A stretch of 30,166 bases of DNA, from positions 1-30,166 of the forward strand of contig DFFV01000042.1 in the NCBI GenBank assembly GCA_002371625.1, read 5' to 3'. A program made the position numbers and the translations under genes. This DNA comes from Ruminococcus sp. UBA3767 (lineage in GTDB: Bacteria; Bacillota; Clostridia; Oscillospirales; Ruminococcaceae). The notes beneath the pieces were generated by a model that ran no database searches, was not told the origin of the DNA, and saw nothing but the letters and a program-made list of their open reading frames with translations. Shown here piece after piece: positions 1 through 9,100 of this stretch (the first letter of the stretch is position 1; each line of letters begins with the position of its first letter).

Positions 1-103
1 CCTCTCCTGCATCGGCTCGTATCTCGAATTCCGAGTGACAACACATTGAGCCTCCGCTTGATTCATAGCGTATCCTTTTCAATTTACGATCATCAAATTC
101 CAT
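1..103 (-). CDS. Truncated N-terminus of an unknown protein
   Basis: This is the first 34 codons of a minus-strand gene that runs off the left edge. I chose the ATG at 103-101 because a G-rich Shine-Dalgarno-like run (GGGGGG) lies about 8 nt upstream. An in-frame ATG at 121-119 would add six residues but has no such site. The visible peptide is hydrophilic, begins MEFDDRKLKRIRY and contains a Cys-Cys-His run. There is no signal peptide or membrane segment. A good promoter (150-178) lies directly upstream. I do not recognise the family, and too little is visible to assign a role. Confidence 0.6.
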   Translation of the reverse strand, partial: MEFDDRKLKRIRYESSGGSMCCHSEFEIRADAGE

Positions 104-149
104 TTTGCTGCCCCCCGTCATTTTGATATTTTTCATGCCATGCTTTGTT

Positions 150-178
150 ATTATACCATAATGTACATCACTTTTCAA
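150..178 (-). promoter_or_regulatory. Sigma-A promoter for the truncated gene at 103
   Basis: Read on the minus strand: TTGAAA (178-173), a 17-nt spacer, TATAAT (155-150), with a TG one base before the -10 (extended -10). The expected start near 143 leaves a short leader before the ATG at 103. Confidence 0.75.
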
Positions 179-297
179 GGCGGATCGGCTGCACGCAGCG
201 TATTGCTGACCGATATGCATTTTTTTATTTATTGCGAACCAAATGGCGATTGCCGGGGCATTATATACAGAAGATCAAAACAGGAGGATCAACTGCT

Positions 298-498
298 ATG
301 CCCGCACCAAGAATCATAGACCCGACAGGAAAATACGATTACCTTTTCAAATGGATGGATAACGACTTCACCAAAAGCCTGCCGGACGGCAATCTGCTTG
401 ACCTGCTCGATCAGACTAACAATGATAAAAAGCTCAGCGATGAGGTGAAAAGCTCTCTTAAAAAGCTCAGCAAAAACAAAAACATTATGAAAAAATAA
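298..498 (+). CDS. Small hypothetical protein, 66 aa
   Basis: The ATG at 298 is preceded by AGGAGG at 282-287, a 10-nt spacing. A longer reading from 145 has no ribosome binding site and is rejected. The product has a mixed N-terminal half with aromatic residues (KYDYLFKWM) and a Lys-rich, probably helical C-terminus. There is no signal peptide, cysteine pair or recognised motif. A strong terminator (514-546) follows at once, so the gene appears to be monocistronic. No convincing promoter was found upstream; a TATATA at 262-267 lacks a matching -35. I do not recognise it. Confidence 0.7.
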   Translation: MPAPRIIDPTGKYDYLFKWMDNDFTKSLPDGNLLDLLDQTNNDKKLSDEVKSSLKKLSKNKNIMKK

Positions 499-513
499 CC
501 TCGGTATCTTACC

Positions 514-546
514 AAGCTCCCGTTCAGTTTGTTCGGGAGCTTTTTT
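514..546 (+). terminator. Intrinsic terminator after the 66-aa gene
   Basis: A perfect 9-bp stem, AAGCTCCCG (514-522) pairing with CGGGAGCTT (534-542), is followed by a run of T (541-546). It starts 16 nt after the stop codon. Confidence 0.9.
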
Positions 547-603
547 GTGTAACTAAACGCAGCCTGCACTGCGGTATAGCTTGACGGCAAAAGCCAAAAA
601 TCC

Positions 604-635
604 ATAAAAACAGCCGGAGCATTTCCGGCTGTTTT
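604..635 (-). terminator. Intrinsic terminator of the alpha/beta hydrolase gene
   Basis: An 11-bp inverted repeat, AAAACAGCCGG (607-617) with CCGGCTGTTTT (625-635), has a 7-nt loop. Read on the minus strand it ends in a T run and lies about 30 nt past the stop of the gene at 664. It could also act on the other strand. Confidence 0.85.
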
Positions 636-663
636 CAAGCTATCCTTTCATAAAAGAGAATAA

Positions 664-1476
664 TTATAGCAGCTTGCTAAGCTCCTGTGCGAACAGCTCA
701 GGGTGCTCTGCAATAAACATGTGCGTGCTTTCGGGGAAAGCAACAGCGTTGAAAGGAGCGTTTGCATTCTCCTTATACCACTGCGCAAGATCAGGCGAGA
801 AAAGCGAACCGGGCACTGCATAAAAATAATTGAGCGGAACTGTTATTTTTCCTATAACATCACGGTTATCCTGCGCCTTCATAGAGCCTGAAAGTCCTCT
901 CAGGACCGACTCATCACAATCAAGCAGCTTCTTTTTCAGCTTTGGGCGGATCATAAACCCCGGTATCTTGCTCAGCTTTGGTATTGCGCCGACCGCAAAT
1001 TCCTGATAAAGCCGCAGAAAATCCTTTTTTGCGTCACGTTCCATATCCTGCGCTGTATACCTGCCCTGATACAGCCCCAGCTTCCACTCGTCATCGTTGA
1101 GCTGCTTTGGTGTCATATCACACAAAACCACCTGTTTAAGCGCCGAGCAGCCGTAAAGACGGATATAATTCATTGCCACGCCCGAGCCCATTGACCAGCC
1201 GACCAGCGTAACATCCGAAAGCCCAAGACCCTGTATAAGCTCATTAAGATCGCTTGCCAGCGTTTCCATAGTTACGCTTTCCTTGTTAGCTCCCTTGCTG
1301 CCGCCGTGTCCCCTGTGATCGTAGATTATGAACCTTGCCTTATCCTTCATCATTTCAACAGGCTCACTATATATCTCGTGGCTGCTGGTCCACCCGTGCA
1401 TCAGAATAACCGGCTGACCGCTGCCCGACTCCTCATAGTATAGCTCCATTCCATTTTTCAGGGTAAAATAACTCAT
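664..1476 (-). CDS. Alpha/beta-fold hydrolase
   Basis: A 270-aa cytoplasmic serine hydrolase of the alpha/beta superfamily, nearest in look to the chloroperoxidase/esterase-type members. The oxyanion-side HGW is at residues 27-29, the YDHRGHG stretch follows, and the nucleophile elbow GWSMG places Ser95 as the nucleophile. His252 in STHMF is the likely catalytic base. The usual acid after strand 7 is not obvious (the region reads YAVPGSLFSPD), so Asp120 in LCDM or the later SPD aspartate are both candidates. The ATG at 1476 was preferred to a TTG six bases upstream because AAGGAGG lies 10 nt from the ATG and only 4 nt from the TTG. It has its own promoter (1509-1537) and terminator. The substrate cannot be told from sequence. 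Confidence 0.9.
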   Translation of the reverse strand: MSYFTLKNGMELYYEESGSGQPVILMHGWTSSHEIYSEPVEMMKDKARFIIYDHRGHGGSKGANKESVTMETLASDLNELIQGLGLSDVTLVGWSMGSGVAMNYIRLYGCSALKQVVLCDMTPKQLNDDEWKLGLYQGRYTAQDMERDAKKDFLRLYQEFAVGAIPKLSKIPGFMIRPKLKKKLLDCDESVLRGLSGSMKAQDNRDVIGKITVPLNYFYAVPGSLFSPDLAQWYKENANAPFNAVAFPESTHMFIAEHPELFAQELSKLL

Positions 1477-1508
1477 TGCCAAAGTTCCTCCTTACAGTTT
1501 ATACATAT

Positions 1509-1537
1509 ATTTTATCATATTTATAAAAAATATTCAA
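1509..1537 (-). promoter_or_regulatory. Promoter of the alpha/beta hydrolase gene
   Basis: Minus strand: TTGAAT (1537-1532), a 17-nt spacer, TAAAAT (1514-1509), with an extended -10 TG. The surrounding DNA is very AT-rich. Confidence 0.75.
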
Positions 1538-1650
1538 GTATTCGTAATTATCAGGTTGGGTTTTTGTAACATATTACAAAATCACCCCGTTATTTTCTCC
1601 ATATACACCAATCAAAGAGGCGAAATGAGCGCTGCAACTAACACAACAGC

Positions 1651-1688
1651 AAAGGCGTATTTACAGGATAGCCCGTAAATACGCCTTT
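1651..1688 (-). terminator. Terminator-like inverted repeat after the acyltransferase gene
   Basis: A perfect 14-bp inverted repeat (AAAGGCGTATTTAC at 1651-1664, its complement at 1675-1688) with a 10-nt loop lies 15 nt past the stop of the gene at 1704. The T-tract is only three bases on the minus strand, so release may be less efficient than at the other terminators here. Confidence 0.65.
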
Positions 1689-1703
1689 TCATGCCATGAA
1701 GGC

Positions 1704-2948
1704 TTAAATATCATCATATCTGAAACCGCACAGACGGTACTCCTCATCACCCATTTTCTCAAACGGTATCTGTGCCTGTTCAAGCTCACACAGCAGCGCT
1801 TCAAACACCGCCCTCGAGCAGCCCCTCTGTCCCAGAGCTACAAAGAAACTATGGTTTATGCAGGCGACCTCGCACATTATATCCACCGATCTTGTTTCCG
1901 CAAAACAATAAAGCTCCTCGATATATTCATCAAGCGGTCCGAAGCTGCGGCTGTTGACATAGGATACCGATGCTGTCCAGCGGTTTGCTCCGGCAGCCTT
2001 GGGCAGCATATCCATTTTCATCTCCAGCGGCATAGCTTTCATTTTTTCAAAGCCGAGCTTTCTTGTCTTTATGTACCACACCGAGTTCTCGGGCTGCGCC
2101 TGAAGCATGAGCTGCCCTCTTGTAAGCGTGCACGCCCTGAGGATATCTTCATTTTCACGCTTCTTCGGGAAATCCACCTCATAGGCATTTGCAAACATCC
2201 TGTAATTCTCAAAGTTGCCCAGCATAGCCTTGTGATCTGTTGCGATAGAAACGGTTATGGTCTTTTCGCTTTCCTTATCAGCACGCCTTATCGCCCTTGC
2301 GATCAGCACCGCCATAAGCACATTCGGACTTCCGTCATTCTCCCTGCAATATTTCATAACAGCCTTTTCGGGCAGCTTAAGGAAAAATACATGGTTTTTC
2401 TCATTCCCGCCCGTCTTCAAGCGGTAATGATCCTGCGTCGGCTTTCTCTGATATAACGGCTCCTGCGCCCCGTCTGTATCCACGCCCGCAAACGGATCGC
2501 CCGTTTCAGCCTCGGGTATCTCGCTTCCCGGCAGCCTAAAGCCCTGTTTATCAAAGCTCTCCCCCGTCTTTTTGGAAAGATATAAGAACAGCAGGCTCTT
2601 GAAATATGGGAAAACACCAGCGCCGTCCGAGAGCGTGTGTGTCATTTCAAGGCAAATGCGCTTCCCCTCGTATTTTATAGCCGCAAGGTGATAGTTTGCC
2701 TCCTTTGAAGCAAGCTCTATCGGCTCCCAGCTGTTTCTCACCGTGATCGGCAGCGGGTTGGGCACCACAACAATGTCATTGCCCTCGATCTTTGCCCTTA
2801 CATAAAAGTACGGGAACCTTACACGCAGCTGCTCCAGCACCTCTTTGATGAGTTTTCCGTCTATGTTTTCTTTAAGCACAGCTGAAATGCCCATAGTCAT
2901 CGGGTTTTCGGGTGAACAGGTGCACATTGTGGGATCATAGTATTCCAT
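1704..2948 (-). CDS. Stand-alone condensation/CAT-fold acyltransferase
   Basis: A 414-aa soluble protein of the BAHD/condensation-domain/chloramphenicol-acetyltransferase superfamily. The active-site signature reads THTLSDG, with His104 as the general base and Asp108 as the structural Asp of the HxxxDG motif. The first His of the textbook HHxxxDG is Thr here, which is tolerated in the superfamily. There are no adenylation or carrier domains in the protein or nearby, so it looks like a free O- or N-acyltransferase (alcohol acetyltransferase-like) rather than part of an NRPS. The start at 2948 follows GGAGG with a 7-nt gap; eight more codons upstream are possible but overlap the ribosome binding site. 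It has its own promoter. Donor and acceptor are unknown. Confidence 0.85.
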   Translation of the reverse strand: MEYYDPTMCTCSPENPMTMGISAVLKENIDGKLIKEVLEQLRVRFPYFYVRAKIEGNDIVVVPNPLPITVRNSWEPIELASKEANYHLAAIKYEGKRICLEMTHTLSDGAGVFPYFKSLLFLYLSKKTGESFDKQGFRLPGSEIPEAETGDPFAGVDTDGAQEPLYQRKPTQDHYRLKTGGNEKNHVFFLKLPEKAVMKYCRENDGSPNVLMAVLIARAIRRADKESEKTITVSIATDHKAMLGNFENYRMFANAYEVDFPKKRENEDILRACTLTRGQLMLQAQPENSVWYIKTRKLGFEKMKAMPLEMKMDMLPKAAGANRWTASVSYVNSRSFGPLDEYIEELYCFAETRSVDIMCEVACINHSFFVALGQRGCSRAVFEALLCELEQAQIPFEKMGDEEYRLCGFRYDDI

Positions 2949-2972
2949 TTGCAATCCTCCGCTTTTTTTCAC

Positions 2973-3001
2973 ATTATATCACACCTCACGCTCATTTTCA
3001 A
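2973..3001 (-). promoter_or_regulatory. Promoter of the acyltransferase gene
   Basis: Minus strand: TTGAAA (3001-2996), a 17-nt spacer, TATAAT (2978-2973), with an extended -10 TG. The start codon is about 25 nt beyond the -10. Confidence 0.8.
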
Positions 3002-3044
3002 GCGGGAACACGCTCCCCTGCCGTGATAACATTCCTGCAAAAGC

Positions 3045-3080
3045 AAAAAAGCACACTCTCAGATAATGAAAGTGTGCTTT
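3045..3080 (-). terminator. Intrinsic terminator of the CotH-family gene
   Basis: A 10-bp stem, AAAGCACACT (3048-3057) with AGTGTGCTTT (3071-3080), is followed on the minus strand by a run of six T. It lies just past the stop of the gene at 3096. Confidence 0.9.
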
Positions 3081-3095
3081 GCAGTTATTTATACA

Positions 3096-5924
3096 TCAGA
3101 AGTTCTCAGCAAAATATTTGCTTGCTGCCGTGCCGTATTCGTAAATTGCCTTTACGGTTTCGCACAGTGTTGCCTTTGCTGTATTATTCTCGTTGAACTT
3201 CAGCGCAAGGTACACATAGCTGTTTGCACTGAGCTTTATTGTTCCCTTATCGCCGAAAGTGATCTCATATTTATCGCTGAGCATCTGCGAACATATATTG
3301 TTGATCCTCACATAGTGACCATCATCAGTATCCCCTGTTTCAACATCGATCGCTTCATCGCCATGCTTTGCAGTGATATTGTCGATAGCATCGCCCTTGT
3401 AATACAGCGTAAGCGAGGTTTTTGAGGTAAGATCGAGTGAAACGTCAAGATCGCTCACATCAAAGTTTTCACTGCGCACCACATTAAACTCTTTGAGTGT
3501 ATCTGCATTTATACCCTGTATCGGCTCGGGATCCTTTATCTCAGCGGCAGATGCAGGGCTTTTTTTCAGCTCAATCATCATCTTTCTTGCCCACGCACCG
3601 TAGTTCTCCATTTTCCTTACAAGCTCGCCGAGCTCGTCATCTCTGTCCTTTACGGTGTTGATATATCTGCATACCGAGTAATTGAAGGTGTTGTATATCC
3701 TTGTTCTTGAGGAGTTGAGGAAGCTCCGGTGCTCATCATTGCCGTTGTAAATATCAAATGAAACGTTTTCGCCCATCTGCGGTGCATAAACAGGACACGA
3801 TGCGATGTATTTGCCCTCATCGTCCCTTGGCATATCTTTCAGAAGCTGCTTGACCGGTTCCTTGTCGTTAGGTCCTTTTATCAGCATATATGCGTTCTCA
3901 TCATCTTTAAGCTCGTCCGTAGGACTTATCACGATGTTGACGCTTATCTCTCCCGAAAGTGTAAGTGCAGCCGACTCTATGATAGAATACTCGCTCTCAT
4001 TTGCCCACAGAGCATAAAGCGTGGTTGTCGGTTCTGTAAGGGTTATGCTGTCCCATTGCTTATAACCCTTTCCTGTTCCGTCGGGTTCGGTGTTCCATGC
4101 AAGGAATTCCTTATCCCAATCAGGAGAGTATACCTGATGCTCGCCACGGTCTGTTCCGATGACCTCGACACTATCACCGATCTTAGCTATATACGGATTG
4201 AACACATAACCCGAGCCGCCGTTGGCATCGTAGTACAGCATTGCTCCGTCCTTCGCAAAGCCCTTGGAAAGCGCCTTGCATCTATTGGTTATAAAATCCT
4301 TTCCTATTGCAACTTTTGAATCATACGCTTTTGCTGCCGCATCCATATCCTCGCTCAATGCTTCTCTTACTTCTGTGTTCCAGCGCACAAGGTTCATCTC
4401 AGCAGATTCTTTAAGAACATTTGCCAGACCTTGTACATTTGCGGCAACAACGCTCTGCCTGCTCTCCTTTGACAGCTCTTCCCACCTCTTACGAACAGCG
4501 TCACGGAAATCATTCTGGCGATATGCGGCATTAAGAACGCTGCAAATTTCATAGCCGTAGTAATAACCGATAGAATTAGCCCACCAGATATCAGGATCGC
4601 CGATACTAACTCCGAACCTCTCCAAGCTGTCGCCAAAGCCGTGGTCAACGTCCCAGAATGGTGAGAAATAGATCTTGTCACTGCCTCTTCTCTTGAAAAG
4701 ATAGAAGCTCGAGCAGCCTGCATCGAGGTTGCTGCTCATTTCCTGGATTATGTAAGTGTTCACGAACGAATCCATATCGAAGTAATCGCTGTAATGCTTG
4801 CCCTTTTCATTGTATCCCGTTTTTGAATACAAAGCGTTGGTAGCATCGTTGACTATGCCCTGAATATATTTTACCTCGGATTCTGTTGCATACTCAGGTG
4901 ATTTGAGCACCACAGCCTGTCCGTTATCGGTAACAAAGCCGCTGACTTCGTTGTCATATCTTTCGGGGTACTCATACTCCATAAGATATCCGCCTGTAAC
5001 ATCAGCAGGTGAATTATCCATTATTGCCCACTTTGCCGAACCTGCATCAGTACCCGGCTGTGCCTCTCCGTCAAATCCTGTGCCGCCCTGCTGGATATTA
5101 TCCCAGTCAAGATCGGGGTTTGCTTCTTCGTTTTCATCGTCCAGATCGTCTATATTAACACGCTCTTTGCCCACTTCAACGCTCTCGCAGATAATATAGT
5201 TTCCACGGTATTCTTTGTTGATATACAGATCTACGTGCTTATACTCCGATGTATAATACAGTCCGAATGCCCTTGCATACTCCCAGCCGTAAACGTTACG
5301 CAGCAAGGTCGTGTCAAAGGCGTTTGCCATCAGCGTCCACTTTTTTGCGCTTCCCATTCCGAAAAGGTCGGTCTTGCTGTCGAATTTAATGTTATACGGC
5401 TTTTTGTCCGAGTCGCTCCATGTAGCATTTCCTCTGCCCTTGATCGATATTGTCTTGCCGTCAAGGGTCTTTACTCCGTTCTGATAAATGCTTATAACAG
5501 CATTTTCCTTATGATCCTTGCTTTCATGGATATAATCAAGGCTGCCGGATTCGGTATCTATATACACCGCAGGAATATGTGCCGAAACAAATACATAAAG
5601 AGGATACTGCTTATCTCCTATGGTCACAAAATGTTTGCCGGGGGTGAAAAAGTGTGCAAAGCTTCCCGAAACAACATCAAAGTCATCCACCTTGATACCG
5701 CCGGAGCAAAATACCTTTGCAGTATTTACGTTGGTGTTCTGCGGAAGGAACAAATAATATGAACCGTCTCTCTCATACCATTTGACCATATCAACGGCAT
5801 TTTCGCCCTCACCGTAAGGGTCGATCTTCAGCATCACATTCCCGCCTTCGTCTGCGAATGCTGCCAGATCAGTCAGCGGCAGTATCATCACAAATGCAAG
5901 CAATAACGATATTATCCTTTTCAT
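3096..5924 (-). CDS. Secreted CotH-family kinase with InlB-type repeat
   Basis: A 942-aa exported protein. Residues 1-24 are a signal peptide (probable cleavage after AFA). A Greek-key-like region leads into a CotH kinase domain at about 119-550. It has the RGNATW stretch (164-169), the paired lysines of KKPYNIKF (174-175), the LFGMGSAKKW and TTLLRN segments, and the acidic FWDVDHGFG motif (423-431) whose Asp425 and Asp427 are the expected metal and catalytic residues. Residues about 562-640 form one Listeria-Bacteroides (InlB B/Flg_new) repeat ending in LYALW. The last 300 residues are a beta-rich domain I cannot name. B. subtilis CotH phosphorylates spore coat proteins, but many clostridial homologues are simply secreted. 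The start at 5924 follows GGAGGG by 8 nt. No wall anchor or dockerin was seen. The gene lies downstream of the giant adhesin but has its own consensus promoter. Confidence 0.9.
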   Translation of the reverse strand: MKRIISLLLAFVMILPLTDLAAFADEGGNVMLKIDPYGEGENAVDMVKWYERDGSYYLFLPQNTNVNTAKVFCSGGIKVDDFDVVSGSFAHFFTPGKHFVTIGDKQYPLYVFVSAHIPAVYIDTESGSLDYIHESKDHKENAVISIYQNGVKTLDGKTISIKGRGNATWSDSDKKPYNIKFDSKTDLFGMGSAKKWTLMANAFDTTLLRNVYGWEYARAFGLYYTSEYKHVDLYINKEYRGNYIICESVEVGKERVNIDDLDDENEEANPDLDWDNIQQGGTGFDGEAQPGTDAGSAKWAIMDNSPADVTGGYLMEYEYPERYDNEVSGFVTDNGQAVVLKSPEYATESEVKYIQGIVNDATNALYSKTGYNEKGKHYSDYFDMDSFVNTYIIQEMSSNLDAGCSSFYLFKRRGSDKIYFSPFWDVDHGFGDSLERFGVSIGDPDIWWANSIGYYYGYEICSVLNAAYRQNDFRDAVRKRWEELSKESRQSVVAANVQGLANVLKESAEMNLVRWNTEVREALSEDMDAAAKAYDSKVAIGKDFITNRCKALSKGFAKDGAMLYYDANGGSGYVFNPYIAKIGDSVEVIGTDRGEHQVYSPDWDKEFLAWNTEPDGTGKGYKQWDSITLTEPTTTLYALWANESEYSIIESAALTLSGEISVNIVISPTDELKDDENAYMLIKGPNDKEPVKQLLKDMPRDDEGKYIASCPVYAPQMGENVSFDIYNGNDEHRSFLNSSRTRIYNTFNYSVCRYINTVKDRDDELGELVRKMENYGAWARKMMIELKKSPASAAEIKDPEPIQGINADTLKEFNVVRSENFDVSDLDVSLDLTSKTSLTLYYKGDAIDNITAKHGDEAIDVETGDTDDGHYVRINNICSQMLSDKYEITFGDKGTIKLSANSYVYLALKFNENNTAKATLCETVKAIYEYGTAASKYFAENF

Positions 5925-5974
5925 TTCCTGATCCCTCCACACTTCAGTTCAATGATATACTTCTATTGTACACC

Positions 5975-6003
5975 ATTATACAACCTGTCAGGCATTTTGT
6001 CAA
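5975..6003 (-). promoter_or_regulatory. Consensus promoter of the CotH-family gene
   Basis: Minus strand: TTGACA (6003-5998), exactly 17 nt, TATAAT (5980-5975). Both hexamers match the sigma-A consensus at all twelve positions, suggesting strong constitutive expression unless a repressor acts. Confidence 0.9.
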
Positions 6004-6075
6004 TATATATTACCAACTTATTTGTTCATTTTTTATCGGTTTGAAACTGTTATCCTCACCTCACCGCATGATACA

Positions 6076-6118
6076 AAAAAGCAAGAGCCCTGCACCGATA
6101 AACCGGTGCAAAGCTCTT
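6076..6118 (-). terminator. Intrinsic terminator of the giant adhesin gene
   Basis: A long interrupted stem (AAGAGC plus TGCACCG at 6083-6097, pairing with CGGTGCA plus GCTCTT at 6104-6118) is followed on the minus strand by GCTTTTTTG. It sits about 40 nt past the stop at 6159. Confidence 0.85.
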
Positions 6119-6158
6119 TGTTTTCACTTAAAAGCTGCAATAGCCTTTACTGTTTTGA

Positions 6159-9100
6159 TTATTCCTTATCAGCTTCTTCGCTGTCAGATCTTTTGATCCT
6201 GTTAAGGCAAAGTGCTGCGGCAAGTATCACAACTGCGCCGAATACCGAGTTCATAGAACCCGTATTACCTGTCTGCGGAGCAGTGTTGTCATTATCCTTG
6301 CTTTGTACATCTTCCTTGACCGGCTCTGTGTAGTTGTTTACAAATACCACTTTCTCGGCATCCTTATCATCTGCGGTGATCTTTCTTGAAACGCCAAGCA
6401 CGCTGTCTGTATCGGTAACAGTATCTGTGATCGTGTAAACGGTCTTGCTGTACTCGCAGTATGCATTGCCGCCCTTTGTTTCAGTGATCTTGTAGGTGTA
6501 AGTTCCTGCCTTTGTGTATGTCCACTTACCGAATTTGCCCTTGCCTGCACCCTTGATCTCCAGCTTGGTTATCTCCGGAAGCGGAGCTTCGCCCTCAGCC
6601 TTGAGCTCAAAAGTATAGGTCTCATCCTGCTGCGGAGCCTTTCCTGTGATCTTCTTTTCAAGCTCAAGCTCGGTGTCCACAGGAGTTGTTTCGTACTTGT
6701 TCACAAACAGCAGCTTTTCAGCAGCTTCTTCATCCTTTGTAAGCTCGCCCACAGCCTCCAGCTTTCCGTTATTATCCGTAACGGTTACCGTGTAGGTGTA
6801 AGCTGCGTCGTCCTTTGTGTATCCCGCATAGCTGTCGTCAAGATCCTTCTCGGTGATCTTGTAAACATAAACTCCTGCGGTCTCAAATGTGATCTCACCA
6901 AATGCGCTTGCCTCTCCCTCGCCTGTGACCTTAGCCTCGGTCACCTCAGGCATTGGAGCGTTCTCGTCCTCGGTGGTCAGTTCAAATACAAATTCCTTTT
7001 CAACAGGTCTTTCATCGCCCTGTATCTGCTTTACAGCAACAGGCGGAACGATGCTTGCCGGCTCAGGAGTATAGTTATTGATAAATACTGCTGCATCAGC
7101 CTCTTTGCCGTCCTTGGTAAGAACGCCCTGTGCTTTCAGCTTACCGCTCTCATCGGTAACGGTAACAGTATAGGTATAAACTGTGCTGTCCTTGCCGTAG
7201 CCTGTCTTGTCATCATCAAGATCGTCCTCGGTCAGTGTGTATTCATACACGCCTGCCTTTGTGTACCTGATCTCTCCGAATGCTGCCTTGCCTTCGCCTG
7301 TAACAGTCACCGTTGCATTTTCAGGCATCGGTGCACCGTCTGTTACGGCAGCCAGTGTAAAGTTAAAGCTCTTGTCCGAAGGTCTTGTCTGTCCTGTATA
7401 CTGCTTTGATACCTCAAGATCGGCATTTACAGGTGCAGGCTGATACTTGTTCACAAACAGCAGCTTATCAGCGGAAGCGCCGTCCTTTGTAAGCTCGCCT
7501 GCTGCCTCCAGCTTACCGTTATTGTCTGTAACAGTTACTGTATAGGTGTAAACAGTGTTATCCTTTGTGTAGCTTACATAGCTCTTGTCAAGATCCTTTT
7601 CAGCGATCTTGTAAACATAAACTCCTGCGGTATCGAACTTGATCTCACCAAATGCTGTTGCATTTCCCTCACCTGTGACTGTTGCATCGGTCTTGTCAGG
7701 CAGCGGAGCGTCTTTCTGCTCGGTGGTCAGTTCAAATACGAATGCCTTTTCAGCAGGTCTTTCATCGCCGTTTATCTGCTTAACTGCTATCGGCGGAACG
7801 ATGCTTACAGGCTGCGGAGCGTAGTTGTTTGTGAATACAGCTGCGCTTGCTTCACTTCCGCCCTTTGTCAGAGCGCTCTGTGCTTTCAGCGTACCGTTAT
7901 CATCGGTAACAGTAACGGTGAATGTATAAACTGTGCTGTCCTTTGTATAACCTGTCTTGTCATTGTCAAGATCGTTCTCGGTTATGGTGTAGCTGTATAC
8001 TCCTGCCTTGGTGTATGTGGTCTCGCCGAATGCTGCCTTGCCAACGCCTGTAACGGTAACTGTGTCCTTATCGGGCATCGGTGCACCATTGGTCACTGCG
8101 GCAAGTGTAAAGCTGAAGCTCTTATCCGAAGGTCTTGCCTGACCGGTATATACCTTTGATACCTCAGGGAATGTTACAGTGTTGCTCGGGTTCGGGTTGT
8201 AGGTATTTACAAACTCCACCTTTTCTGCCGGAGTCATGATCATAGTACCTGCCGGAGCCGACGCATAGCTGACCTGAGAAACTTTCAGCTTAGCATTATC
8301 ATCAACAACAGATATCAATACATAGAATGCTCTGTTATCATAAGTGTAGCCTGTTGCGCCTGCGCCCATTTCCTGTATGATGTAATAGTAGTTTCCTGCC
8401 TGGGTGAATGTGGCTTTGCCAAACGATGCAGTGCCTTCACCCGTTACAGTTGCCACCAGTTTTTCAGGTACCGGCGGAGATGCTGTGCTGAACTCCTCAA
8501 GGCCTCCTATCCTGAATGAGAATTCCTTTTCCTGCGGTCTTGCCGCACCTGTTATCTTCTTTGTAACAGCAGGTATCTCAAACTCAACAGGAACAACGCT
8601 GTAGCTGTTTACAAATGTCATTCCCGTGACTTTAACAGGAGCGCTCAGCAGCGAGCCGTCATTGTCATGCGTTCTGACAAGTGTTTTATTTACCTTGAGC
8701 AGTGTGTTTGTATCGTACTGTATCTCCTTACGATCATCCGTCACCTCTGCTGTCAGCTTATACTTTGCCTTGCTGTATGTTACGCCGCTCTTGCTGCCTG
8801 CCTTTTCGGTTATCTCATATTCGTAAGTACCCGGCTCGGTAAACAGTATTGCGCCGTTTTCATTTGAAACTGCACTTGTATTTCCTGCGCCGACCTTAAC
8901 ATCAACGCTCTTGATAACATCGCCCCATGTGCCGTTCTTGTAAGCCTTTGGAGCAGGTGCTGTTCCGATAGGCTCGATATTGAATGTGCAGGTCTCCTCA
9001 AAATCAGCAGGAAGCTCTGAGCCCGAATACGTCTTTGTGATCGCAGGTATCTCCAATGTTGCCGATTTAAGACCGATAGTAACAGTGTTTGCCTTAGTGG

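Noticed and set aside
6693..8198. Regular repeats suggesting a CRISPR array
   Set aside because: The period is about 375 and 750 bp, in frame, and encodes protein domains with conserved residues.
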